A stretch of 12,579 nt of DNA from Rhodothermia bacterium (GTDB taxonomy: Bacteria > Bacteroidota > Rhodothermia > Balneolales > Natronogracilivirgulaceae): NCBI GenBank assembly GCA_007122185.1, contig SKUI01000086.1, forward strand, positions 1 to 12,579. Direction: 5' to 3'. The notes under the pieces were generated by a model. That model worked only from the letters and a program-made list of their open reading frames with translations, had not been told where the DNA came from and made no database searches. This document shows, in pieces, positions 1-7,980 of the stretch (its first letter is position 1; every line of letters begins with the position of its first letter). The position numbers and the translations under genes are program-made.

Positions 1-1
1 A

Positions 2-898
2 TCCACAAGAAGAGAAGCCAGAAGCGGCCCGGTACACATAGGCGGACTTCAGATCCTTGCCCAGGGAATGGGATCGGACAACCCGGTCAGGCTGCTTACA
101 ACCCAGTGCGGCATGGATCCCGTTTGGAAAAGTGCCGCTACTCCGACAAGGCTTGGCCCTGGTCATTTTCCCAGGGCGGTCTCATCACAAAACGGGCTTA
201 CTTTTGCCGAAGCTGATGGTGTATACGCTTTGGTAGCCGGTCATGAAGTTCATTTTGATGAAGATCGCGGACTCTGGTATAGTGATATCGTGGTGGATTT
301 GGGTCAGAGTTACTTCCCGTTCATCCGGCTGGCCCTGGCCCGCTACCAGCCCGCATCTATTGCCGATGCACATCTTTCCCGTGTAGTGCTGGCGGACTTC
401 ATGCAGCCTGCTCCAGACAGAACGGCTGCCGTAATGAGACAGACAGCTTCAGAGATTCGCGTTATGGTCTCGGGAGCATTCGGCATGAATAAACCGTCGA
501 CAGCTCTTGGCAGCAATCCGATTGGCCGGGAGGGACAAGTCCCGCTGCGCTTCTCCCATCGAATAGTTGCCACCCTTGAACAGCGGAACAAAGGAACTCT
601 GGATGCCTGGCTGCCGGCTTCCGACCAATTTACCGAAGTTGAGCTTGATCCTGTTCAGCAATATGATGCCCGCATGCTGTGGATGACCACCTTTACGCTG
701 GACACTCCTGACGGCGAGGATACGCTCATAGCTGAACCTGTAAAAGAAAAAGATTACCGGGTGGTGATCAAGGAATACGAGATGCTCCCGGTGGATGAGC
801 CCCTGATGTATGGCACATTGTCGGGAGTCGGCCAAAATATCGGCAAGCGGATTGTCTATGCCGACGTCGTGGATGTGCCACCTGCACAACAAATATGA
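2..898 (+). CDS. C-terminal part of a large uncharacterised protein (5' end outside window)
   Basis: The reading frame is open from base 2 to the TGA at 896-898 (298 visible residues) with no stop upstream, so the gene starts before the window; the first ATG, at 68, has no special claim to be the start. I cannot assign a function. The most distinctive stretch is coded at about 239-430. It begins AGHEVHFDEDRGLWY and continues through FPFIRLALARYQP and LSRVVLADF to APDRT. I associate this pattern with the C-terminal parts of long uncharacterised bacterial proteins; that is recall, not a search result. The rest is mixed alpha/beta, with no membrane segment and a single cysteine. The next gene starts 1 nt after the stop and codes for a signal-peptide beta-barrel candidate, so the two are probably co-translated and may act together. 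The coding assignment is firm; the function is unknown. Confidence 0.8.
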   Translation, partial: STRREARSGPVHIGGLQILAQGMGSDNPVRLLTTQCGMDPVWKSAATPTRLGPGHFPRAVSSQNGLTFAEADGVYALVAGHEVHFDEDRGLWYSDIVVDLGQSYFPFIRLALARYQPASIADAHLSRVVLADFMQPAPDRTAAVMRQTASEIRVMVSGAFGMNKPSTALGSNPIGREGQVPLRFSHRIVATLEQRNKGTLDAWLPASDQFTEVELDPVQQYDARMLWMTTFTLDTPDGEDTLIAEPVKEKDYRVVIKEYEMLPVDEPLMYGTLSGVGQNIGKRIVYADVVDVPPAQQI

Positions 899-899
899 G

Positions 900-2807
900 A
901 TGCGTGATCAGTTTACATATCCCCGTCTGGTTCTGCCGATCCTCATTTCGGCTCTTTGGCTTTTATGGACAGGTACCTCTGATGCACGCCAATCCCGGAA
1001 CAGCAGCCAGCCGGTGCAACTGATATACAGCGGTTATCACAAACTTTATTTCGAGACAACCAACCGCCAGCGTTTCGGTTCAGAGCACCCGCTTACCCTG
1101 ATGAGATGGGAGCTGCAGCCGACCGTCAGCGCTTACGGCATACCGCTGTCCATGAGCCTGTTCTACACCACCGAAGACAACAATCCGGGTGGAAATGCCA
1201 GCCAATTCCAGTTTGGTCTGAGTCTGAGCAGCGATCGGCTCGAACAAACCCTGAGAAACCGGTTGAAAAATCAAATGGATCAGTCGGTACAGAAACTCCA
1301 TGATATCGAACCATCGGCAATTAGCACTGCAGATCGCAGGCAAATTACCGAACGCATGGATCAGCTGTCCGACCTCCAGCACAACCTGGATGCCACATCC
1401 CGCCGGCTCAACCAGATGCAAGATCTCGGGCTGCTCAGTTCCACGGAACGGCTGGCCATGAGGTTCCCGATGCTTGGCATCGGGGCCGCCCATCCACAAT
1501 ACTCACGCTATGTGATGCAGGGAGTTACTGTGAGCGGATTTCATGTTGAGTTTACGCCGGGCAGGGTGTTCCTGGGCACAAATATCGGCAATGTGAGGAA
1601 TCCGGTAGGACTGCAGGGCTTTTCCAGTTTCGGCGCATTCGAAAATGACCGGAAAATATATGCCGGCCGCGTCGGATATGGACGTCCTTTTGGCAGGCAC
1701 TTTCATCTGATGGGCGTTTATGTTGATGAATCGCAGGATGAACCACTGGGCGTAATCCGGTCCGACACCCATCCTCAAATGAAGAATTTCATCACCGGAC
1801 TGAAATTCCGGATGGGGGCTCTCCATGACAAGCTGGACCTGCAGGGTGAACTGGCCGGGTCTTTTCTCACCAGGGACGCACAAGCACCCCGGATTAAAAA
1901 TGATGACATCGATAACATTCCTGTTATTTCATCCCTTGTCAAACCCAATATCAGCAGTTCGGGTGATGTGTCAGGCATGCTTGACGCTGCCCTTCGTCTG
2001 CCGGGACCTGGCACACGCTTGCGGGCCGGGATTCAATACATTGGTCCCGGTTACATCAACCTGGCCACACCTGCCCTGCGCAATGATATTATTGAGCAAA
2101 TGGGCGGAATTGAGCAGTCTTTTTACAGGCGGCAAGTGTCACTAAGCGCAAATTTCCGAACAGAGCGTAATAATCTTGACGATTTGAAGAGTTTTACCCG
2201 GACCTCAACCCGGTATGATCTGCAACTTGCCCTTAATTTCCGGGACCTGCCCTGGCTCAGGCTGCAGTATATTCCTCTTACACAAAAAAACAGAGCCACT
2301 GACCAGACGAACCCGGTCGGTGAGTTCACCTACAATACAAGTGTTATCAACCTCATCAGTGGCTACTCGGTGCCGATTGGTTCGGTGCTGAGCACTACAT
2401 CGATCAACATTTCAGGTCAGTTCATAAATACTGATCTGCAGAATGCGGATGCAACATCTTTTCTTTTTGGGCTGAATCAAAGCATCGGTATCCGGAATGT
2501 CAATATTCATTCCGGATATCAGCGGTTTTCCTTCACCAGGATGGAGAGTACGATCGTCCGCCACGACATTACAGTTGGCGGCTCCATCCGTATTTTCAAC
2601 TCATGGATGCATGATACCGGTTTTCGGAACTCGTCCGGTGAAAATCAGGTCAGCGTAACCGGTATCTGGTACCGTTCATCCATACCCATAAGGTATCTCG
2701 GCTTGTTTGAACTGATGATCGAAAACAGCCGGTTCACCAACTCCACTTTCTCAGACAGTGCATTCAGCCAGACGAGACTTGCTGCGTCTGTAACCCGTTC
2801 ATGGTGA
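900..2807 (+). CDS. Putative outer-membrane beta-barrel protein with internal coiled-coil insert
   Basis: The product is 635 residues. I chose the ATG at 900 because it puts a clear signal peptide at the N-terminus: a hydrophobic core at about residues 9-25, with likely cleavage after SDA (residue 29). An in-frame ATG at 810 would bury this signal and overlap the previous gene by 89 nt. Residues 38-110 look beta-rich. Residues about 112-180 are rich in Arg, Gln, Leu and Asp with heptad-like spacing and read as a helical or coiled-coil segment. From about 207 (VTVSGFHVEFTPGRVFLG) to the end, short alternating polar/aromatic strands dominate, and the chain ends in Ser-Trp, the terminal aromatic typical of outer-membrane barrels. 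A pore, anchor or secretion role is inference. The gene sits 1 nt after the upstream gene and 29 nt before the next. Family not named; localisation fairly likely. Confidence 0.78.
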   Translation: MRDQFTYPRLVLPILISALWLLWTGTSDARQSRNSSQPVQLIYSGYHKLYFETTNRQRFGSEHPLTLMRWELQPTVSAYGIPLSMSLFYTTEDNNPGGNASQFQFGLSLSSDRLEQTLRNRLKNQMDQSVQKLHDIEPSAISTADRRQITERMDQLSDLQHNLDATSRRLNQMQDLGLLSSTERLAMRFPMLGIGAAHPQYSRYVMQGVTVSGFHVEFTPGRVFLGTNIGNVRNPVGLQGFSSFGAFENDRKIYAGRVGYGRPFGRHFHLMGVYVDESQDEPLGVIRSDTHPQMKNFITGLKFRMGALHDKLDLQGELAGSFLTRDAQAPRIKNDDIDNIPVISSLVKPNISSSGDVSGMLDAALRLPGPGTRLRAGIQYIGPGYINLATPALRNDIIEQMGGIEQSFYRRQVSLSANFRTERNNLDDLKSFTRTSTRYDLQLALNFRDLPWLRLQYIPLTQKNRATDQTNPVGEFTYNTSVINLISGYSVPIGSVLSTTSINISGQFINTDLQNADATSFLFGLNQSIGIRNVNIHSGYQRFSFTRMESTIVRHDITVGGSIRIFNSWMHDTGFRNSSGENQVSVTGIWYRSSIPIRYLGLFELMIENSRFTNSTFSDSAFSQTRLAASVTRSW

Positions 2808-2836
2808 TTTCAATCTGATCCCTCTTCCCCCCTGCA

Positions 2837-3772
2837 ATGAAAAATTCCGCCAATTTACTGATCACATTACTATCCGGACTGCTGCTTTTCCCGACACTTC
2901 AGGCATATTCACAGAATGTCATAGTTGTTCGCATTGCACCACCTGCAATAAACCAGCTAAGTGCCGCAGATTTGTGGCAGGTTGAACTCACAAATCTGTC
3001 AAGAGTGCCCATCGACATATACATGATTGGAACTGTGGAAATTGAGGGACAAGGTCTTATACTGGAAGCTCGTTCTTCGATTTTTCCAATTTTTCCAGGT
3101 GGAAACCGACTTACCGGCAGAGAAGTGCAGCCGGTAAGGGTTAGCTATGTCACCTCAAGATATCGCGACGCGGTGATGCGTACAGGCAACTTTCCAGCCG
3201 GCAGCTACACGCTTTGCGCCACGGCATTTGAGGCTCAAAGTGACAGGGAACTGGGTCGGGATTGTCTGTTTCATGTTGTCCAGCCATTCTCACCTCCCCA
3301 GCTGATATCCCCGGCATCTGATATTGTGGTGATGCAGCCCTATCCCGTTTTCACGTGGACCCCCATTGCACCGCTGCCACCTGATAAGATGGTCCGCTAC
3401 AGGATTAAAATAGTCAAGATGCATCGCACTCAAATACCAGAGACAGCACTTCAGATGAATCTTTCCTGGTTTGAAAATTCCAATGTAGCGCTGACTACCC
3501 TGCCATATCCCGCTGATGCAAGACGTTTGGAACAGGGAAATTATGCATGGTTTGTGGAGGCAGTGGATATGCGGACCGGTACATTGCTTGCGAGAAGCGA
3601 GATTGGTGTATTCCAGTGGAAGCCTCTTGAAATAGTGATAGATCCTGGATTGATCGCCGTCATCGCTCCACATGGTATACCAAAAGAACTTTTCGAAGCA
3701 TTAATGAGACCCTGCCATGGCACCCCGGAGTTGTTACTGCGCAAAGACATCATTGAAACCATTGATGACTGA
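2837..3772 (+). CDS. Secreted two-domain beta-sandwich (Ig/Fn3-like) protein, function unknown
   Basis: The product is 311 residues with a Sec signal peptide (hydrophobic residues 6-22, cleavage likely near LQA-YSQ at 23-26) and no lipobox cysteine. Residues about 27-150 form one beta-rich domain (VRIAPPAINQ, then LWQVELTNLS) whose two cysteines, C127 and C143, could form a disulfide. Residues about 153-262 form a second domain that starts PPQLISPA and continues through PVFTWTP to NYAWFVEAVD, a layout typical of Fn3/Ig-like surface modules. A 50-residue tail follows. The pattern of early PP, LTN, then two cysteines before an SPPQLISPA linker seems to me to recur in Bacteroidota secreted proteins, and is loosely like TANFOR-type proteins; this is recall. 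The gene follows the barrel gene by 29 nt and is probably in the same operon. An adhesive or structural partner of the barrel is a guess. Confidence 0.75.
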   Translation: MKNSANLLITLLSGLLLFPTLQAYSQNVIVVRIAPPAINQLSAADLWQVELTNLSRVPIDIYMIGTVEIEGQGLILEARSSIFPIFPGGNRLTGREVQPVRVSYVTSRYRDAVMRTGNFPAGSYTLCATAFEAQSDRELGRDCLFHVVQPFSPPQLISPASDIVVMQPYPVFTWTPIAPLPPDKMVRYRIKIVKMHRTQIPETALQMNLSWFENSNVALTTLPYPADARRLEQGNYAWFVEAVDMRTGTLLARSEIGVFQWKPLEIVIDPGLIAVIAPHGIPKELFEALMRPCHGTPELLLRKDIIETIDD

Positions 3773-3808
3773 CCTGCTCAATAGCTTTCTGAATCCAATT
3801 GTTCACAT

Positions 3809-4468
3809 TTAGCCATCTCCAAAAGTGAACCGGTGTCTTGCCGTGGAGCGAACATGCCGCCCTTGATAAACGGCCGGATGAAAAAGCCACTGTTCGGCAG
3901 CCCGAAGCGTAATTTCGCGGAATCCGTATCCCGTTTCACTTACCGTCTTGAAACGGCCCGTTTCCCTGTTGTACATTCGCAACTCTTCGATGGTCGCCTC
4001 CTCCACCTCGCCGTTTTCAGAAACTATGTAACGTACGATGACTTCGACCCGCACACCATCCCGTCGGGCCTGCGCAGGTGTAACAGGTTCAACGATCCGC
4101 CTGACATTGGGCGGCCGGTCTGGCTGTTCCACAATGTCGCCGGGTCCCTCCGGCAGCGGGATTGGCCCAAAATCAGTATCCATATCCACAACAGAAATTT
4201 CCAGGTCAAACTCCACGTCCATTATCTCTTCATCGGGGACCGTGACCTCCGGACGCGGCACAAGCGGTGCCACACGTTCTACCGCCGCCTGTTGCCTGGT
4301 TTCAATAAACTCGGGCATCAGGATCCGATCTTCATTAAACGAATCGATCGCCAGCCGGCTGTCACCGTCGCCAACAGGCCAGTATCGAAAGAGCATGATA
4401 AACAGGATCAGGCAACAGATAACGGCAATCTGAATCCTGAAAAAATAGGCGCTATCACGTCTTTCCAT
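3809..4468 (-). CDS. TonB-like energy transducer protein
   Basis: The product is 219 residues. One N-terminal transmembrane segment (about residues 11-28) follows a short basic stretch (MERR), as expected for an inner-membrane anchor facing the periplasm. Residues 45-125 are an acidic, moderately proline-containing spacer, without the long EP/KP repeats of classical TonB. Residues about 120-217 match the C-terminal TonB fold: VTPAQARRDG, VRVEVIVRYIVSENGEV, then AAEQWLFHPAVYQGRHV and a final RHRFTF strand. The known family role is to pass proton-motive energy from ExbB/ExbD to outer-membrane receptors; neither ExbBD nor a receptor is in the window. The gene lies 73 nt downstream of murQ in the same direction and converges with the envelope cluster, 36 nt from its last stop. 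It could also be a TonB-fold protein with a non-transport role. Confidence 0.75.
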   Translation of the reverse strand: MERRDSAYFFRIQIAVICCLILFIMLFRYWPVGDGDSRLAIDSFNEDRILMPEFIETRQQAAVERVAPLVPRPEVTVPDEEIMDVEFDLEISVVDMDTDFGPIPLPEGPGDIVEQPDRPPNVRRIVEPVTPAQARRDGVRVEVIVRYIVSENGEVEEATIEELRMYNRETGRFKTVSETGYGFREITLRAAEQWLFHPAVYQGRHVRSTARHRFTFGDG

Positions 4469-4541
4469 AAAAATTCCAATGCCTCACAATAACTTGTTTC
4501 TGTTAGCCGGAGGCCTTCTGTCTGTCACGCGCCCGACCTGT

Positions 4542-5477
4542 TTATTTATTTTCGTAGGACTGCAAAGCCGCACGGATGAATCCGTCGTGTGCTTCCAGCT
4601 GTTTTTCCGCTTCTTCACGACTCACTTTTGCCAGTCCCATCAGCAGGGCAACCTTGACCTTGCCGCCGGATTCCATCATCAGGCGTGATGCTTCATCATA
4701 ATCGACATCGGTGAACATGGTAATGATGCGCCGCGAGCGTTCCACGAGTTTCTTGTTGGTCAGCATCAGATCCACCATCACGTTTTCATAAACCTTGCCA
4801 AGGCGTACCATGGCACCGGTGGATATCATGTTGCAGACCATTTTCTGAGCCGTTGCGCTTTTGAGCCTGGTGCTGCCCATGATCACTTCCGGTCCCACCG
4901 GGATATCGATCATGACATCAGCCTTCAGCTCCAGATTCACGCGTTCGGCGGAGACACAGCAGACCATGATAGTCCGTGCACCACGCCGCTTGGCTTCCTC
5001 CAGCGTTCCGAGGACATAGGGAGTCCGGCCACTGGCAGCCAAGCCGCAAACGACATCTCTCTCACTAACGTTCAGATGTGCAATATCTTTTTCCCCATGT
5101 TCCGGCAAATCCTCCGACCCTTCCTGGGCCACGAACATGGCCTCGCGTCCACCCGCGATCAGTCCAATAACCTGATCCGGCCTGGTACCGAACGTCGGCG
5201 GACATTCGGCCGCATCCAGTACTCCGAGTCGTCCGCTGGTGCCTGCACCGGTATAGATCAGACGCCCCCCCTGAGCCAATGCCTCATGTGCATAGGTGAC
5301 AGCCTGCGCGATCTGCTCTTTTCTGGAACTCACATACTCGGCGACCAGCTTGTCCTGCTCGTTCATCAGACGGACGATCTCGAGCGGATCGGCCAGATCA
5401 ATATGCATGGTTTCAGGATTCCTCTGTTCCGTTTCCAGCTTTTTGAGCTGATTGTATAATGCTTGCTTGTCAGACAA
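4542..5477 (-). CDS. murQ: N-acetylmuramic acid 6-phosphate etherase
   Basis: MurQ cleaves the lactyl ether of MurNAc 6-phosphate to give GlcNAc 6-phosphate and D-lactate in cytoplasmic peptidoglycan recycling. The 311-residue product has the usual family length. It carries the SIS sugar-phosphate fold with the signature GAGTSGRLGVLDAAECPPTFG at 77-97, the second conserved block AQEGSED at 117-123, and CGLAASGRTPYV around 144-155. E91 and E122 are 31 residues apart, the spacing of the two catalytic glutamates known in E. coli MurQ. Helical residues 250-311 form the usual C-terminal region. The start is TTG at 5477, fixed by an AAGGAG site 8 nt upstream. It lies 111 nt after the biotin carboxylase gene and 73 nt before the TonB-like gene. 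No murein-sugar transporter or kinase is nearby. Confidence 0.95.
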   Translation of the reverse strand: MSDKQALYNQLKKLETEQRNPETMHIDLADPLEIVRLMNEQDKLVAEYVSSRKEQIAQAVTYAHEALAQGGRLIYTGAGTSGRLGVLDAAECPPTFGTRPDQVIGLIAGGREAMFVAQEGSEDLPEHGEKDIAHLNVSERDVVCGLAASGRTPYVLGTLEEAKRRGARTIMVCCVSAERVNLELKADVMIDIPVGPEVIMGSTRLKSATAQKMVCNMISTGAMVRLGKVYENVMVDLMLTNKKLVERSRRIITMFTDVDYDEASRLMMESGGKVKVALLMGLAKVSREEAEKQLEAHDGFIRAALQSYENK

Positions 5478-5485
5478 AATGAATA

Positions 5486-5491
5486 CTCCTT
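5486..5491 (-). promoter_or_regulatory. Shine-Dalgarno site deciding the TTG start of murQ
   Basis: On the minus strand AAGGAG lies 8 nt before the TTG at 5477-5475. Most genes here have weak or no Shine-Dalgarno sites, so this one is good evidence for the TTG start; no ATG lies in frame nearby. Confidence 0.75.
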
Positions 5492-5588
5492 GTTTTTCGT
5501 GATTTCCGGTAGCTTGTAAAATATTTATGTCCCATCAAGGAAATATACGCAAGTTGTGTGAAGCTGTCTTGAAAAAACGCATTTGGGA

Positions 5589-7172
5589 CTAACGGTGGTA
5601 TTTGCGGTTTATCCACCACTCTGTTCCTGCACGGCCGCTCCCCGAACGGTCACGGCTGCTGTTTTTTCCGGATGCGACTTGCGGACCATGAAGGCCATCT
5701 TTCGATTCGTGCACATTACCGGTGTGGCCGTCTTTCTGGTTCCAGGAATTGCCGTCGTGGTTATTTTCATTGTGCAGTAAACCGGCAATAATGGCAACGG
5801 GATGGGATAGTGTCTCATTTTGCAGTTCTGTCCCGGTGAAGTGTTCCGGTATGAAGTGGGTGTGGTAGCGGCCTTCCCTGAATGCCGGGTGCTCCATGAC
5901 ATACCGGCAGAAAGGAATGGTGGTCGGACATCCGGTGAGCACGGTTTCATCAAGCGCATGGATCATCCTTGCAATGGCTTGCGTCCGATTGTTTCCATAA
6001 ACGACAAGTTTGGCCAGCAACGGATCATACTCTGTCGTGATCTGCTGTCCCGCACGGATTCCTTCATCCATCCGGATATTGGCGCCTGCAGCCGGACGCC
6101 ACGTCTGTACAGTCCCGGTGGCCGGAAGAAACTGTTCCAGTGGATTCTCAGCGCAGATCCGGCATTCAATGGCATGGCCGTGGCGTTTTATCTGATGCTG
6201 TTTCCAGGGCAGGGGATGACCCTCGGCCACCCGGATCTGGAGTGCAACCAGGTCGATGCCGGTGATCATTTCCGTCACGGGATGTTCCACCTGAAGGCGG
6301 GTATTCATCTCCAGAAAATAAAACCGGCGGTCACGGTCCACCAGGAATTCAACCGTACCGGCACCTGTGTATCCGCAGCTGCCAGCAGCACGCAGTGCCG
6401 CATCGCTCATTTCAGAACGAAGCACATCGTCAAGAAACGGGCTGGGTGACTCTTCAATGAGCTTCTGATGGCGTCGTTGAATGGAACACTCCCGTTCAAA
6501 AAGGTGCACCATATTGCCGTGGCGATCGGCAAAAATCTGGAATTCCACGTGGCGCGGTTCATCAAGATACTTCTCCAGGTAAATACGATCATCGCCAAAG
6601 GCGCTGGCCGATTCCGACCGGGCGGTCTTCAATGCCCCGGGCATTTCCTTTTCGGTCCGCACCATGCGCATCCCCTTTCCTCCGCCGCCGGCCGCGGCCT
6701 TGACCAGCACCGGAAAACCGATTCCGCGGGCTACTTCCAGCGCTTCCTTGTCTGTTGTGACCGATGACCGTGCACCCGGCGGGACAGGCACCCCGGCCTT
6801 ATCCATGAGTTCGCGGGCGCGGGTCTTGTCTCCCATTTGCCGTATGGCATGCGGTTCGGGACCGATAAATACGACCTTCTCCTTCGCACACGCCTCTGCG
6901 AAGTCGGCATTTTCACTGAGAAATCCGTACCCGGGATGGATAGCGTCCGCCTGGCGCTCTCTTGCGACCTGCAGAATCTGCGCCATATTCAAATAGGTTT
7001 GCGATACCGTTTTTCCTTCCAGCAGCACCGTTTCATCGGCATAGAGGACGTGGGGACTCTGATTGTCGGATTCCGAACAAACTGCTACGGTCTGCAGTCC
7101 CAGTTCCCTGCAAGTCCGCATAACCCGCAGGGCAATTTCACCACGATTGGCGATGAGTATTTTACGGAACAT
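5589..7172 (-). CDS. Biotin carboxylase subunit of an acyl-CoA/acetyl-CoA carboxylase, with unusual C-terminal tail
   Basis: It carboxylates the biotin of a carrier protein using ATP and bicarbonate. The frame is open upstream, but the family start MFRKILIANRGEIA fixes ATG 7172 (527 aa). The ATP-grasp core is intact: glycine loop AAAGGGGKGM at 159-168, and K116, K158, H208, E275, E288, N290, R292, Q294, V295, E296 and R338, which match E. coli AccC active-site residues almost number for number. The block EMNTRLQVEHPVTEMITG is at 288-305. The biotin carboxylase C-terminal domain ends near 445. Residues 465-527 are a low-complexity tail rich in Asn, His, Gly, Ser and Lys with no biotin-attachment motif. 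No carrier or carboxyltransferase gene is in the window, so substrate (acetyl-, propionyl- or methylcrotonyl-CoA) is open. The start overlaps the end of the esterase-like gene by 11 nt. Confidence 0.92.
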   Translation of the reverse strand: MFRKILIANRGEIALRVMRTCRELGLQTVAVCSESDNQSPHVLYADETVLLEGKTVSQTYLNMAQILQVARERQADAIHPGYGFLSENADFAEACAKEKVVFIGPEPHAIRQMGDKTRARELMDKAGVPVPPGARSSVTTDKEALEVARGIGFPVLVKAAAGGGGKGMRMVRTEKEMPGALKTARSESASAFGDDRIYLEKYLDEPRHVEFQIFADRHGNMVHLFERECSIQRRHQKLIEESPSPFLDDVLRSEMSDAALRAAGSCGYTGAGTVEFLVDRDRRFYFLEMNTRLQVEHPVTEMITGIDLVALQIRVAEGHPLPWKQHQIKRHGHAIECRICAENPLEQFLPATGTVQTWRPAAGANIRMDEGIRAGQQITTEYDPLLAKLVVYGNNRTQAIARMIHALDETVLTGCPTTIPFCRYVMEHPAFREGRYHTHFIPEHFTGTELQNETLSHPVAIIAGLLHNENNHDGNSWNQKDGHTGNVHESKDGLHGPQVASGKNSSRDRSGSGRAGTEWWINRKYHR

Positions 7173-7875
7173 GGCGCTGCAGAATATCCCCCCGGATCTC
7201 CCAGGAATGGTCGCCGGTTTCGATCCAGTAATCAAATATATGTTCGATCGCCTTGGCCCTGAGTATGTCGCTGAGCATGTAATTCACTTCCAGATTGGGA
7301 TCGTCAGGTGTAACCACCAGTCGAATGTCCGTGTTGCTGATGTCATCGAGAAGGGTCTTGTCATCCAGGTTGGGAAGGAATTCCAGCGGGTTGTTGTAAT
7401 AGACGTTGTCGTCAAAGTAGTCATCCATGAACGGGCGGATCTGGAATCTGCCACCGATGGATATGGCTTTCTGGATCTGGCTCGGATATTTTAGCAGAAG
7501 ATTGACCGCATGGTAACCGCCCATACCGGCACCTGCTGTCATAATGAACAGGTTTTCCGCTGTTTTTCTGATGAAAGGCAGCACTTCGTCAATTACATAG
7601 CATTCAAACTGGCGGTGCCGGGCAATCCGCAGGCGCGGTGTCGTCCCGGTGTTGAAAAAACTTTCCTTGTCGATTGAGTCGATGCAGAATATCCGATTGT
7701 GGCCATTTTCTATCTGGAAAGAAAGCGCATCAATGATTCCGTTTTTCTCCCATTCGGTCCGCTTTTCACCGTTATCCGGAAAAGCAAGGAGCGGGGTGCC
7801 TTCGGTTCCGTAAACCGTAATAGTGGTCTTTCTACCCAGACTGGGGCTTTGCCAGCTGTGATTCGACTTTTCCAT
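7162..7875 (-). CDS. Esterase-family alpha/beta-hydrolase-fold protein lacking the nucleophilic serine
   Basis: The 237-residue product reads as the bacterial putative-esterase (esterase D-like) family: an N-terminal SPSLGRKTTITVYGTEGTPLLAFP (residues about 10-33), FCIDSIDKESFF at 63-74, then RHRQFECYVIDEVLPFIRK at 86-104 and the nucleophile elbow TAGAGMGGYHAVN at 113-125. At the elbow the G-x-S-x-G serine is glycine (G117, codon GGT), so the standard serine-hydrolase mechanism cannot work as written. A late histidine (H223, GDHSW) is kept, and D191/D192 are acid candidates. It may be a binding or regulatory pseudoenzyme. Its last 11 nt overlap the biotin carboxylase start, suggesting coupled translation; crtB ends 105 nt upstream. 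The start ATG at 7875 has no clear Shine-Dalgarno. A single-base sequencing error (GGT for AGT) is the main alternative. Confidence 0.82.
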   Translation of the reverse strand: MEKSNHSWQSPSLGRKTTITVYGTEGTPLLAFPDNGEKRTEWEKNGIIDALSFQIENGHNRIFCIDSIDKESFFNTGTTPRLRIARHRQFECYVIDEVLPFIRKTAENLFIMTAGAGMGGYHAVNLLLKYPSQIQKAISIGGRFQIRPFMDDYFDDNVYYNNPLEFLPNLDDKTLLDDISNTDIRLVVTPDDPNLEVNYMLSDILRAKAIEHIFDYWIETGDHSWEIRGDILQRHVP

Positions 7876-7938
7876 CGCAGAGAGATTTGAAAAAAGTGAC
7901 GTTTTTCTGAGTCTGTTCGGCTGATGGAAAGCTAAAGG

Positions 7939-7950
7939 ATAGCCGGCTAT
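7939..7950. repeat. 12-bp perfect palindrome between crtB and the esterase-like gene
   Basis: ATAGCCGGCTAT is a perfect inverted repeat in the 105-nt gap between the crtB stop and the esterase-like start. It could be a protein-binding half-site pair or a weak stem (4 bp with a CCGG loop). No proper T-run follows directly on the minus strand, so it is not a convincing terminator. Confidence 0.3.
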
Positions 7951-7980
7951 TTTAAAAACTTTTTCCGGGGGGGATGCATT

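Noticed and set aside
810..899. Earlier start for the beta-barrel gene at ATG 810
   Set aside because: It would overlap the upstream gene by 89 nt and place 30 polar residues before the signal peptide.
3773..3808. Bidirectional terminator in the 36-nt convergent gap
   Set aside because: No stem longer than about 4 bp and no T-run was found.
3833..4492. 219-codon plus-strand ORF opposite the TonB-like gene
   Set aside because: It is antisense to a protein with a clear TM anchor and TonB-like C-terminal domain, and its translation has no recognisable domain or signal.
5560..5620. Possible intrinsic terminator after the biotin carboxylase gene (T-run near 5573-5578 on the minus strand)
   Set aside because: Only a 4-bp CGCA/TGCG stem with a loop of about 20 nt precedes the T-run; the longer match seen there is a direct, not an inverted, repeat.
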